This document shows, one piece after another, positions 32,118 through 39,738 of a DNA stretch of 45,931 nt. Every line of letters starts with the position of its first letter. The first letter of the stretch is position 1. The notes below the pieces were generated by a model. It had not been told where the DNA came from and searched no databases. It saw nothing but the letters and a program-made list of their open reading frames with translations. A program made the position numbers and the translations under genes. Where the stretch lies: positions 1-45,931 of IMG/VR virus record IMGVR_UViG_3300049212_000020, one strand, 5' to 3'. The stretch comes from a virus.

Positions 32118-33256
32118 TCCCGATACCAGCTATCCCTGTCATGGGTTGGTTCTGCATCAGGCAGGTTGAAGTCTGGCTCGTGAGGGTAGATAGCGTGCTG
32201 TGCAACGATGGTGTTGAACTCAGCCTCGGAGATACCGACGTAGTCTAGGAAGATGTCGAGCGATGGCGGACGGCGCCCCTCATTGGCTGCGATCACAGCC
32301 CGCGCCTCCTCGGTAGTCATGCGCCCGTTGCGGATGTCGATGGCGCAGTTCTGGGACACACGCGAGTACCCGCGCTTGAGAAACTTGAGGTAGTCGCGAA
32401 CGCCCTGCATTGCGCATTCAACCTTATCGTAGGTCCAACGTCCGCTCGGCATGCCCTCCACAGCGTCACCCTTCCATCCAAGCTCTTGCTCGATGATCTT
32501 CACCTGCTCACGCACATCCCACTTGATGAACGATCCCAGGCACACAGACCTAACGCCCAGCTTCTGTAGCTCTGAGCGCGGCGGGTACTGGAACGGCTTG
32601 AGATCACGGTAGTCAAAGTCGAAGTCGTGCTTGATCATCCCAGCTATGTCGTCGGCCGTGATACCGAGGTTGATGAACCGGTTGAACCGTGTCTCGTCTA
32701 CGTTCTCCTCTTCATCGTAGCCGAAGTACGACGTGTAGTCGCTGGACCGTTCACCCCAGAAGATCAGCGGCACCTGAAACTTCAGGGCTATGTGCATCGG
32801 GAACGAAAATACACCTACGTGACACGACCAGCAGAAATCGGATTTGCGGATCAGCGCCTCAAGCATGGTCCGCTTCACCAGTTTCCAGTTGGCAGTGAAT
32901 GAGAGCGAGTCCACCCCTAGGCGCTTGATCGTCCGCTCCATATTCTTGTTCACGCCGTCGCGCATGAACCCGTGATCGTAGCGGACCACGAGCGGCTTGA
33001 TCTTGTAGTTCGTGACGAGGTACCAGAGGGCGAAGGTTGAGTCCTTCCCACCACTGAACGGAATAATGCAGTCGTAGTCGTGTCTGCCTCGGTACTGCTC
33101 GATCAGCGCGTCCAGGTCCTTCTTCTTGGCGTCCCAATCATCTGCTTCCTTGCGCTCGTGAGCCCTGCAGATGTTGCATACGCCGTCATGGCCAATCTCT
33201 AGCGTCTCGTAGGTGATAGGGAGCAGGCACCGGGCGCAGCGTTCCATGTCGTTCAT
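32099..33256 (-). CDS. N-acetyl sugar amidotransferase (WbpG/PseA family)
   Basis: A 385-residue PP-loop ATPase: SGGKDS at residues 68-73, with an N-terminal zinc-type cysteine set (C7, C10, C27, C30). This is the family that converts an N-acetyl group on a sugar or nonulosonic acid to an acetamidino group, using ammonia delivered by a HisF-like partner, encoded next. I start at ATG 33256, which overlaps the upstream stop (ATGA) behind GAGG, not at the GTG two codons earlier. Known relatives: WbpG (O-antigen), PseA and LegX-type (flagellin glycan). The exact substrate is not deducible. Confidence 0.87.
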   Translation of the reverse strand: MNDMERCARCLLPITYETLEIGHDGVCNICRAHERKEADDWDAKKKDLDALIEQYRGRHDYDCIIPFSGGKDSTFALWYLVTNYKIKPLVVRYDHGFMRDGVNKNMERTIKRLGVDSLSFTANWKLVKRTMLEALIRKSDFCWSCHVGVFSFPMHIALKFQVPLIFWGERSSDYTSYFGYDEEENVDETRFNRFINLGITADDIAGMIKHDFDFDYRDLKPFQYPPRSELQKLGVRSVCLGSFIKWDVREQVKIIEQELGWKGDAVEGMPSGRWTYDKVECAMQGVRDYLKFLKRGYSRVSQNCAIDIRNGRMTTEEARAVIAANEGRRPPSLDIFLDYVGISEAEFNTIVAQHAIYPHEPDFNLPDAEPTHDRDSWYRECSKSV

Positions 33257-34068
33257 GCCCACGTCCTCGGGTCGTTGTCTGTGCAGACGCCCATGTCGAG
33301 CATCGGTACGTACCGCTCGGTCCCCAGCGGTTCACGCTTGGCTATCTCTAGGCACTCATCCAGCTCGCTGATGGTGGTCGGCCCGATGATCACCATGTCC
33401 GTGGTCTCGTTCTCTAGTCCCGAGCGAAGGGCTAGTGTCTTGAGGTTTACACCGAATGCTGCGGCGACCTTCTCTGCCGCCTGGACACGCTGCTTGAGGG
33501 TATCGTTGGGGCATTCCTCGCCCGCTAGGACGCCCTGAAGCAGGGCGCTGCGCGCAATCCGTGTCTGCTTGGGGGCCCTTGCTTCAGGTCCATACCGGTA
33601 TGGATAGGGTGCATAGCACCTGCGCAGAATGTTCCATTCGTGCTGGATGTAGTCGAAGTGGATGAACGCTGCCGTCGCGCTGTCGCTGTCGTCGTGTTCG
33701 AAGTAGATCGATGCGCCACGGATCCAGTTGGCCGGCCAGCCGATGTGCCTGGTCCAGTTGTGGTAGAGGAACACCACATCCGCACGCTTCGGGTCGCCCC
33801 GCAGCAGATGCTGAATGCTCTGCGCCGCCTCAGCGACATCGCCACGTGTCTTCGTGAAGATGCGCGCAGAAAGATTGTTGCACTTGAGCACGTGCCCAAT
33901 GATGTTCTCGGCCTGGCCGTAGGTTGGGGCGGTGTCGAAGGTCCGAATGCCAGCGTCCCACGCATGCTTGATGAGCGCGATGGCATCCTCGGTGTTGACC
34001 TCACGCTTGTTGCGCCCATACGGCAATCCCCCCAGCCCAGCCGTCCCCAGGATCAGTTTCTCAATCAC
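33253..34068 (-). CDS. Aldo/keto reductase (sugar cassette)
   Basis: A 271-residue AKR-family oxidoreductase: catalytic tetrad candidates D45 and Y50 (FDTAPTYG), K73 (FTKTRGD) and H103 (LYHNW). Shorter than the usual ~310, as seen in AKRs of sugar and flagellin loci. The start is GTG 34068, one base inside the TAG of the aminotransferase (TAGTG), preceded by a perfect AGGAGG at 34074-34079 with five-base spacing; the in-frame ATG at 34104 lies inside the aminotransferase and is less likely. It probably reduces a keto-sugar or aldehyde intermediate with NAD(P)H. Confidence 0.85.
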   Translation of the reverse strand: MIEKLILGTAGLGGLPYGRNKREVNTEDAIALIKHAWDAGIRTFDTAPTYGQAENIIGHVLKCNNLSARIFTKTRGDVAEAAQSIQHLLRGDPKRADVVFLYHNWTRHIGWPANWIRGASIYFEHDDSDSATAAFIHFDYIQHEWNILRRCYAPYPYRYGPEARAPKQTRIARSALLQGVLAGEECPNDTLKQRVQAAEKVAAAFGVNLKTLALRSGLENETTDMVIIGPTTISELDECLEIAKREPLGTERYVPMLDMGVCTDNDPRTWA

Positions 34069-35291
34069 TAGTGCCTCCTGAACACAGCAGTGTTGATCTT
34101 GCACTCCAACCGCTTCTCGACCGAGTGATCGCTGATCGCCTCAGCGACAACGGCCATGGCGTCGTCGTAGGCCTTCATGGTCTGCTCCATGGCGTCCATG
34201 TGGTGCGACAGGCTGATGAACTGCCCCGATGCCAGCATGACCCCACGGCGCAGTAGCTCCTGGATGAACAGGGTCTGCCGGGCCGGGTTGTCCCATTCGA
34301 TACTGGTGTAGTGCGGTAGGCCGCGCATCCGGGTGTGGTCGGTGAGGTTGTGCGTGGTCGCAGCCTTGGTGTAGCCGTCGATCAGCGACTGCCCCACCAC
34401 CGCCTGGTTGTCCCAGAACCAACCATCCTCCATCTGCTCCAGGTTGTAGAGCGCCGCCTTCATCGCCGTGACTTCTGCGAAGTGCGTCCCCGACAGATGG
34501 GTCTCGCTCCAGCAGTCCATGATGTCCTTGCGCCCGCAGACCAGGCTGATGGGCCAGCCGTTGGCCAGAGCCTTGCCTGCCGTCGTCAGGTGCGGCGTGA
34601 CGTTGTACACCTGCTGCGCTCCACCCGGCGCCATGCGGAACATGGTGATCGTCTCGTCGAAGATCAGGACCGTCCCGGTATCCTCACAGAGCTTCAGCAC
34701 CCGCGGAAGGTACCAGTCATACGGCGCCGTCAGCGATACCGGCTCCAGGATGAACGCTGCCACATTCTTGTAGAGCAGGTGGTCCTCTAAGGACTCCATG
34801 TCGTTGTAGGGCACGGAGACGGTCAGGTCCCGCACGCACTGTGGTACGCCCTTCTTGTCGGCGTAGTCGGCATTCAGGAACACGTCCTGGTAGCCGTGGT
34901 AGCCGCAGCGGACGATCTTCTCGCGTCCCGTGTACGCACGCGCCAGACGCACCGCTGCACTGGTCGCATCAGTTCCCGTCTTCATGAAGCGCACGGCCTC
35001 ACAGGACGGGATCATCGACTGCACCTTCTCAGCCAGCTCGACCTCAGTCCACGACGGCAACGGCCATGCGATGCAGTCGCCAGACAAGCCGCGCTTGTGT
35101 CCCAGCGTGATCGCGCCCAGGCCCATGGTCCAATCGATGTACCACTTGCCATCAGAGCCCAGCACGCGGCATCCGTCACCGTCCATGATGAACTCGGGGC
35201 CAAATCCATCGCAGTAGCGGTAGCGGCCCTTGCTGCTGACCTGAGTCCCCATCGGGACCAAGCGGTCGTGCCGCTCGCGCATCGTCGTCAT
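34068..35291 (-). CDS. Class III aminotransferase (GSA-aminomutase-like)
   Basis: A 407-residue PLP enzyme of the glutamate-1-semialdehyde aminomutase/class III group: FDETITMFR at residues 211-219 (D212 contacts the pyridine), PLP lysine K240 in TAGKALANGWP, and the phosphate-binding TGTDAT at 105-110. Members of this subgroup recur next to SpsF-like cytidylyltransferases and AKRs in surface-glycan loci, where they aminate or isomerise a sugar intermediate; the haem-pathway role is unlikely in a phage. ATG 35291 overlaps the upstream stop by one base (TGATG). Confidence 0.85.
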   Translation of the reverse strand: MTTMRERHDRLVPMGTQVSSKGRYRYCDGFGPEFIMDGDGCRVLGSDGKWYIDWTMGLGAITLGHKRGLSGDCIAWPLPSWTEVELAEKVQSMIPSCEAVRFMKTGTDATSAAVRLARAYTGREKIVRCGYHGYQDVFLNADYADKKGVPQCVRDLTVSVPYNDMESLEDHLLYKNVAAFILEPVSLTAPYDWYLPRVLKLCEDTGTVLIFDETITMFRMAPGGAQQVYNVTPHLTTAGKALANGWPISLVCGRKDIMDCWSETHLSGTHFAEVTAMKAALYNLEQMEDGWFWDNQAVVGQSLIDGYTKAATTHNLTDHTRMRGLPHYTSIEWDNPARQTLFIQELLRRGVMLASGQFISLSHHMDAMEQTMKAYDDAMAVVAEAISDHSVEKRLECKINTAVFRRH

Positions 35292-36031
35292 CACTGCAAC
35301 GCCTCCATGTACTTGCGCCATCCTGCATTCACCCCGCACTTGCGGATTAGTTCAGCGCACCGCGCCAGGTCTGCTGGCGTATCGACTGAGAATTTGACGT
35401 TCTCCGTGGAACAGTACGACGGGTTAATGAAACCATTCATGCACTCGCGCATGTAGGTGGTCACATGTTCGCGCTGCCGTTGTTCTTTCGCCATCTCGTT
35501 TGAGCGCATGAGTGCATCGTAGCTAAATACCTCCACGTCCGATCCATCCGGATCATTCGTCTGGCCAACGTAGGCCATGCCGCTGCGGCGGAACGTCTGA
35601 AATAGCTCACCAATCAGCCAATGGTCAACGAGCGGGCAGTCACCGGTGATGCGGACAATGCCAGCCGTCGCGCCGTATTGAGCGAATGCCCACGTTGCTG
35701 CGTCCGAGAATCGCCTGAGCACATCCGACTCATTACCGCGGAACAAACGCACTGGGATTCGGAGTCGCGCCACCTGCCTGAGAAGGAGGCCATTCGCTAC
35801 GTCGTTCTTGTCTAAGCGCTCGAAGAGAGTCGGTTCATTCTCGATGTGGTGCGCAAGCGGGACGTTCTCTGGAGTGTCGGGAATGGCTACCACAACCAAC
35901 CTCGGGCCCGAATCCAGCACCCGATCAATCACATGCTCAATCACCGGCTTCCCACACAGATCCGCCAGCATCTTCCCCGGAAATCGCTTCGATCCCATGC
36001 GGGCCTGGATGATGACCGTTGCGTCAATCAT
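35291..36031 (-). CDS. SpsF-like cytidylyltransferase
   Basis: A 246-residue nucleotidyltransferase of the CMP-sugar synthetase/SpsF family: N-terminal ATVIIQARMGSKRFPGKM (residues 4-21), ITGDCPLVD around residue 120, and a VKFSVDTPADLA segment near the C-terminus. It would activate an acidic sugar as CMP-sugar for transfer. Start ATG 36031 overlaps the upstream stop (ATGA); an in-frame ATG at 36097 lies inside the upstream gene and encodes a non-conserved extension. It is the first enzyme gene of the sugar cassette. Confidence 0.88.
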   Translation of the reverse strand: MIDATVIIQARMGSKRFPGKMLADLCGKPVIEHVIDRVLDSGPRLVVVAIPDTPENVPLAHHIENEPTLFERLDKNDVANGLLLRQVARLRIPVRLFRGNESDVLRRFSDAATWAFAQYGATAGIVRITGDCPLVDHWLIGELFQTFRRSGMAYVGQTNDPDGSDVEVFSYDALMRSNEMAKEQRQREHVTTYMRECMNGFINPSYCSTENVKFSVDTPADLARCAELIRKCGVNAGWRKYMEALQ

Positions 36032-36435
36032 ACCGCTACCCGCTCCTTCGCTCGCGCCTCGGCGCGCTTGTTTGATTCTCTCCTGCAGGCTCGACACCGG
36101 CGCACGCCATTGGAGTTGAGGACATTGTCAGGCGTCAGCGCATGACCCTTGCGGCACACGTCCTGCCGCTCCCCAACCTTCGCGAAGGCCTCACGGAACG
36201 CTGACTGATTGGCCTTGTAGTCCTCAGCCAGAGCAAGCGCGCGGTCCTCAATCGTATGATGCAACCGCTCAAGATGACGCTTCAGGCCATCGATATACCG
36301 ATCGCGTTCAGACAGCTGATCCTCTAGCCGCTGAACAGTCTCGCGCAGCACCCACAGCTTCTGGCTATGAGATTGCACCTGCGAAACCGCATCGCGATAC
36401 TCCTGCTTAATCGCATCAGGCGTGCAGTCGGTCAC
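36028..36435 (-). CDS. Coiled-coil protein with HNH-like cysteine motif
   Basis: A 135-residue protein: residues ~5-85 form a charged coiled coil; ~90-118 carry CRKGHALTPDN...RRCRACR, the front part of the phage HNH/zinc-finger motif (C-x2-GH ... C-x2-C) but without a complete HNH core; the C-terminus is basic. It probably binds nucleic acid. It is joined to the sugar cassette by ATGA overlap and separated from the next upstream gene by 31 bp, so it links the replication genes and the cassette into one transcript. Confidence 0.65.
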   Translation of the reverse strand: MTDCTPDAIKQEYRDAVSQVQSHSQKLWVLRETVQRLEDQLSERDRYIDGLKRHLERLHHTIEDRALALAEDYKANQSAFREAFAKVGERQDVCRKGHALTPDNVLNSNGVRRCRACRRESNKRAEARAKERVAV

Positions 36436-36466
36436 TTTGTCCCCCTGCTTGCGGGAGAGGCGCTAG

Positions 36467-36889
36467 TCATGCCAACTTCCCCACCCCCGCCCCCTTGCCG
36501 TCGATGGCTGAGCTGTGGTAGATCGCCAGCATCTTGTCCCCGATGGCTTTCAGCGTATCGCGCTGCGCCTTGGACGGGCTGTCATAGATGATGCCGATGA
36601 GCGACAGCGTCCACTCGTTCAGCAGTGAGCGCGGTATGCACACATGGTCTGCGGGGATGGCGTGGAGAGCTTTGGCGGCTTCCTCTGCTGCGCGTTGAAT
36701 TGATTCTACGCACGATTCGCCGTGAGAGTCATTAGACCAGTCTTCGGTATTGTGATAGGCTTTCCCTGCTCCTGCTACCATGCCTAGAATGGCATCGATT
36801 GGTGCGCAGCCTGTTGGCTCGAAACTGTAATAGTACGCACAGAGATCAGCCTTTGGCTCCCGCAGCGCGTCGGGTGGTTGGGGGGTCAT
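36467..36889 (-). CDS. Hypothetical protein after the repeat gene
   Basis: A 140-residue protein starting at ATG 36889 within ATGA overlap of the Gly-rich repeat gene. A longer in-frame opening into the repeat would give only Arg/Leu/Gln strings and is not credible. The protein is mixed alpha/beta with Cys-containing N-terminal part (LCAYYYSFEPTGC) and a helical C-terminus. No family recognised; typical small early phage gene. Confidence 0.7.
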   Translation of the reverse strand: MTPQPPDALREPKADLCAYYYSFEPTGCAPIDAILGMVAGAGKAYHNTEDWSNDSHGESCVESIQRAAEEAAKALHAIPADHVCIPRSLLNEWTLSLIGIIYDSPSKAQRDTLKAIGDKMLAIYHSSAIDGKGAGVGKLA

Positions 36890-37200
36890 GATCTGCGCCT
36901 TCGACCTGATAGCGTGACAGTGCCGTAGCCGTTGCCGTTGCCGTAGCCGTAGCCGTTGCCGTCGCCGTTGCCGTAGCCGTAGCCGTAGCCGTAGCCGTCG
37001 CCGTAGCCGTCGCCGTTGCCGTAGCCGTTGCCGTCGCCGTTGCCGTAGCCGTAGCCGTAGCCGTAGCCGTCGCCGTAGCCGTCGCCGTAGCCGTTGCCGT
37101 AGCCGTCGCCGTAGCCGTCGCCGTTGCCGTAGCCGTAGCCGTCGCCGTAGCCGTAGCCGTTGCCGTCGCCGGTGCCGTTGCCGTTGCCGACAGGCTTCAT
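36886..37200 (-). CDS. Gly-(Tyr/Asn/Asp) repeat protein
   Basis: A 104-residue protein. After MKPV, about 87 residues alternate glycine with Tyr, Asn or Asp (GNG, GDG, GYG units); a short TVTLSGRRRRS tail follows. Both ends overlap neighbouring genes by ATGA (start 37200 in the stop of 37197-37499, stop in the start of 36889), which is strong evidence that this frame is translated. Such Gly/aromatic low-complexity chains can be disordered, aggregate or phase-separate; the Arg tail could bind nucleic acid. No homolog or function is recognised. Confidence 0.7.
   Translation of the reverse strand: MKPVGNGNGTGDGNGYGYGDGYGYGNGDGYGDGYGNGYGDGYGDGYGYGYGYGNGDGNGYGNGDGYGDGYGYGYGYGNGDGNGYGYGNGNGYGTVTLSGRRRRS
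36922..37189. repeat. Hexanucleotide tandem repeat GCCGT(A/T/C)
   Basis: About 268 bp of six-base units that vary only at one codon-position base (GCCGTA, GCCGTT, GCCGTC on the plus strand), encoding Gly-Tyr, Gly-Asn and Gly-Asp on the minus strand. A larger unit of 72 bp is duplicated in tandem: 36946-37016 equals 37018-37088 (71 bases). Unit gains or losses stay in frame. Confidence 0.9.
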
Positions 37201-37499
37201 GCCAAGCCCCAATCATCGGCAACCGGAATGCGGAAGATTTCCGCTTCGGCTGGAATGTCCACTGGCGTGTCCATCTTACGGATCGTCACCTTGTCAGATT
37301 TCGGCTTGGCAATGACGCCATCGAAGCCAACCGATTCCCACCGAAATACCCATACAGCGCGAGTCAGGGTGATGCGTCCGTTGGCTTCTGCTACGTCACC
37401 TGCGAATATCCAGCCACGGTCAACGACCACGACGGCCCGTTTCCCGTTCGGCTGTTCACGGCGATAGGTCACGCCGTCAATGGTTACTGAATCCTTCAT
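37197..37499 (-). CDS. Hypothetical early protein
   Basis: A 100-residue predicted beta-rich protein (VTIDGVTYRRE, VVVVDRGWIFAGDV, AVWVFRW strands). No family recognised. ATGA overlaps both neighbours. Likely an accessory early gene. Confidence 0.7.
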   Translation of the reverse strand: MKDSVTIDGVTYRREQPNGKRAVVVVDRGWIFAGDVAEANGRITLTRAVWVFRWESVGFDGVIAKPKSDKVTIRKMDTPVDIPAEAEIFRIPVADDWGLA

Positions 37500-37786
37500 G
37501 TGTTCTCCTTGGTGTGGTGTTGAGAAAGGTGTGCGGCGATTGCCAAGAGGTCGGCGGGGGTGAAGCCACCTTCGTAATGGTCCGGTATGTTAATGAACTC
37601 GCTGCCCTTCTCGTAGTACGGCACCGTCTGGCCCTCTTCGGGCATGCAGAACTCAATCCCCTCCGGCAGCCCATCCGCCGCGATCAGTTGCAGCAGGCGA
37701 TTGAGCACCGCGTCACGGTGATGGTGCAACGCGTACTGGATGGACATGTAGGACAGGTCCGGCGGTTCAACGGGTGGCGGTGTCAT
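37496..37786 (-). CDS. Hypothetical early protein
   Basis: A 96-residue protein with a Pro-rich N-terminus, a helical centre and an acidic/aromatic stretch; no domain recognised. Coupled by ATGA overlap to both neighbours. Confidence 0.7.
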   Translation of the reverse strand: MTPPPVEPPDLSYMSIQYALHHHRDAVLNRLLQLIAADGLPEGIEFCMPEEGQTVPYYEKGSEFINIPDHYEGGFTPADLLAIAAHLSQHHTKENT

Positions 37787-37977
37787 GGCTTCACCTCATG
37801 AAGTAATTCAAATGCTCGATTAATTCGGTTTTGGTAGTGTGCGGCGATCACGACACTGGTCTCTTCGGCATGGGCAAGCATTGCTCGGAGCCGTGAGTTT
37901 TCCGCCTTGAGGCGCTTCACCTGTCGGGCGAGCTTTACTTGGTGCTCCATGTTCACGGCAAGATGCTTGTCGCTCAT
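37783..37977 (-). CDS. Small coiled-coil protein
   Basis: A 64-residue, Lys/Arg/Leu-rich protein with a heptad-like leucine pattern (residues ~15-35), probably a short dimerising coiled coil. Coupled to both neighbours by ATGA. Unknown function. Confidence 0.65.
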   Translation of the reverse strand: MSDKHLAVNMEHQVKLARQVKRLKAENSRLRAMLAHAEETSVVIAAHYQNRINRAFELLHEVKP

Positions 37978-38771
37978 ACCCCCGTCCCTTCCGTGGTGGT
38001 GGGCGATGGGGTGAGGGCGGCCAGCGTGGCCTCTGCTTCTCGCAGCCAGTGCGCGACAACCTCATAGTTGGTGTTGCTGATCGACGGTCGTAGCTCGTAC
38101 TCAAATGCTCGCCATGAACCGTCAACCGCTGCTGTTAGCTTCCGCAAGACTTCCCGCGCCTTGTCGAGCTGGTTGCAGGAGTCGTTAGCCAGCCGCTGCA
38201 TGTCCGCGCATTGCGCCTCAGCCGCATCCCGTTCCCTGGCCATCTCCTCAAGCTGAGCCAACAGCTTCGCCTCCCGCGACCCGGACATTCCCAGCAGGCA
38301 GGCTTGCTCTAGGGACTCGGCTCGCCAGTGGTCGCGTTGTTCGGCCATAGTGTCCGAAATCGCGATGCGGTCCTCGATTCGACCCCGCAACCGCTCGGCC
38401 TCGGCTCGCCAGTGGTCGATCTGCGCATGCAGGACGTGGTATTGCTCGTCGCTCACCACCGCAATCGCCACGCCGGCTATCGTCTCGGCATCACTCTCGC
38501 ACACGAACGCAATGCGCCCGTCATCCTGGAGCGCGCGTATCGCCTTCGCCACTCGTTCCCGTAGCTGGTCGCTGGGGGCGGTCATGTAAGAATCCCCCTC
38601 CCGCTTTTGGGTCACTGGTGCGTCATCAAAGTATTCTGGATGGTCGCGACGGAGGCGGTCGTCGGCGGCGAGGATGCAATTGATGACGCCAATCTGCGCG
38701 CTGTTGGTAACGAACGCTGACCAGTGCGCGGACTCCATTGCGTGCGCGTGACGGGCGGGGTGGATGGTCAT
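37974..38771 (-). CDS. Coiled-coil early protein with possible internal start
   Basis: A 265-residue protein from ATG 38771 (ATGA overlap). An internal ATG at 38585 (residue 63, MTAPSDQLRERVAKAI) has a very strong GGGAGGGGG ribosome site eight bases upstream and would give 203 residues; both forms may be made. The C-terminal ~150 residues are Ala/Glu/Arg-rich coiled coil. The N-terminal 62 residues resemble a separate small domain. No function recognised. Confidence 0.65.
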   Translation of the reverse strand: MTIHPARHAHAMESAHWSAFVTNSAQIGVINCILAADDRLRRDHPEYFDDAPVTQKREGDSYMTAPSDQLRERVAKAIRALQDDGRIAFVCESDAETIAGVAIAVVSDEQYHVLHAQIDHWRAEAERLRGRIEDRIAISDTMAEQRDHWRAESLEQACLLGMSGSREAKLLAQLEEMARERDAAEAQCADMQRLANDSCNQLDKAREVLRKLTAAVDGSWRAFEYELRPSISNTNYEVVAHWLREAEATLAALTPSPTTTEGTGV

Positions 38772-38980
38772 GGCAGCCCCATCAGCTCACCAGCCAACCG
38801 TTCCCCCACCTCCATGATCATCTTCGCCGTCCTGAACTCATACGTGTTCTCGATATCCGTCACGTGCTCCAACTGGGCCATGGCATACGACACCTCATGC
38901 AGCCGCGGCAGCGCATCCAGCAGCCACAGGATCTTGCGCATGGTGTCATCGGATACTTCAAGACGAGCATGGCAGATCAT
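38768..38980 (-). CDS. Small helical early protein
   Basis: A 70-residue helical protein. I use ATG 38980, overlapping the replication gene's stop (ATGA); the longer frame upstream reads through that gene in the wrong frame. Function unknown. Confidence 0.65.
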   Translation of the reverse strand: MICHARLEVSDDTMRKILWLLDALPRLHEVSYAMAQLEHVTDIENTYEFRTAKMIMEVGERLAGELMGLP

Positions 38981-39738
38981 GCGGATTCCTTGGTGATGCG
39001 TTGGGTGGAACGCTTCTCGAACCAGTACTTCCACTCGTCGCCGTAGCTCTCGGGGAGGTTGCGGCTGTACCGCACCTGAAACCCGTTCTTCCGCGCCTTC
39101 CGGACGCACTCCCCCACGCACTCGCAGGCAAGCTGCCAGTCCTTGATGCCCAGCTTGCGCAGCCAGCCGATCCATTCGTCGACCGCCGACTCGTGCGTGT
39201 CGCAGCGGAGCGTGCCCAGGAAGGCGACGAAGTCCTCCCTGGACGTGGCGGTCTGTTTCCCCTCTGCACTCCCCTTCAGAGAAAGAGGAGAGGGAGAGTC
39301 TGTATCCTTGTCTTTATCTTGTAGGGTACTAGGTACCCTATCTGCTACCCTACTGGCTACTGTAGGGTAAGGGTTAGGTAAGGGTTCAGAGAGGTAGGGT
39401 TCCGCAGGAATCCCGTACCCCTCCAACAGCCCGAGCACCTGCTGATGAGGAGAGCACTTCCTGCTCAGCCCACCCGGGTACTGGAAGCGAATGAACTTGG
39501 TCAGGAACCACTTCCCGTTGGGAAGGATGTTGACGCGGCCCTCGAATACGTTCACGGCCAGCTTCCAGTCAATGGAAGTGCCGATCAGCATCTCAGCTAA
39601 CCGCTTGTTCGGATCCCACACACCGGCGTTGTCGCACTTGTCGCAGACAAACTGCCACAGTGCCTTCATCTCCAGGGGCAGCTCCATGAACCATGGGTCT
39701 TCCCACTTGTTGGCGTCGGTGAATCGCTTCTTGGTCAT
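38977..39738 (-). CDS. Replication initiator-like protein
   Basis: A 253-residue protein beginning MTKKRFTDANKWEDPWF, a start typical of phage replisome organisers and DnaT/O-like proteins with an N-terminal winged-helix domain. An acidic, low-complexity linker (DKDKDTDSPSPLSL) at about residues 140-155 separates it from a C-terminal helical domain that could recruit host helicase. The DNA of the linker region carries inverted iterons (39322-39369), as lambda's origin lies inside its O gene. Start ATG 39738 overlaps the RuvC-like stop. No helicase or polymerase is encoded, so host replication proteins must be used. Confidence 0.7.
   Translation of the reverse strand: MTKKRFTDANKWEDPWFMELPLEMKALWQFVCDKCDNAGVWDPNKRLAEMLIGTSIDWKLAVNVFEGRVNILPNGKWFLTKFIRFQYPGGLSRKCSPHQQVLGLLEGYGIPAEPYLSEPLPNPYPTVASRVADRVPSTLQDKDKDTDSPSPLSLKGSAEGKQTATSREDFVAFLGTLRCDTHESAVDEWIGWLRKLGIKDWQLACECVGECVRKARKNGFQVRYSRNLPESYGDEWKYWFEKRSTQRITKESA
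39322..39369. repeat. Iterons inside the replication gene: candidate origin
   Basis: Four exact heptamers: TAGGGTA at 39322-39328, TACCCTA at 39334-39340 and 39346-39352, and TAGGGTA at 39363-39369. The first three starts are 12 bp apart; the first pair forms GGGTAC-TAG-GTACCC. Near-copies continue to about 39400 (TTAGGTA, TAGGGT, GTACCC). A pyrimidine/purine-biased, AT-richer stretch lies beside them at about 39275-39320. This is the expected look of an initiator-bound origin. Confidence 0.55.

Noticed and set aside
34068-35291. Haem-pathway glutamate-1-semialdehyde aminomutase
   Set aside because: Same fold and lysine motif, but its neighbours (cytidylyltransferase, AKR, amidotransferase) point to sugar chemistry.
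36028-36435. Second HNH endonuclease
   Set aside because: Only the C-x2-GH / C-x2-C cysteine part is present; no His-Asn-His core can be identified.
36922-37189. CRISPR-like array
   Set aside because: Units are six bases with no spacers; it is a coding satellite, not repeats separated by unique spacers.
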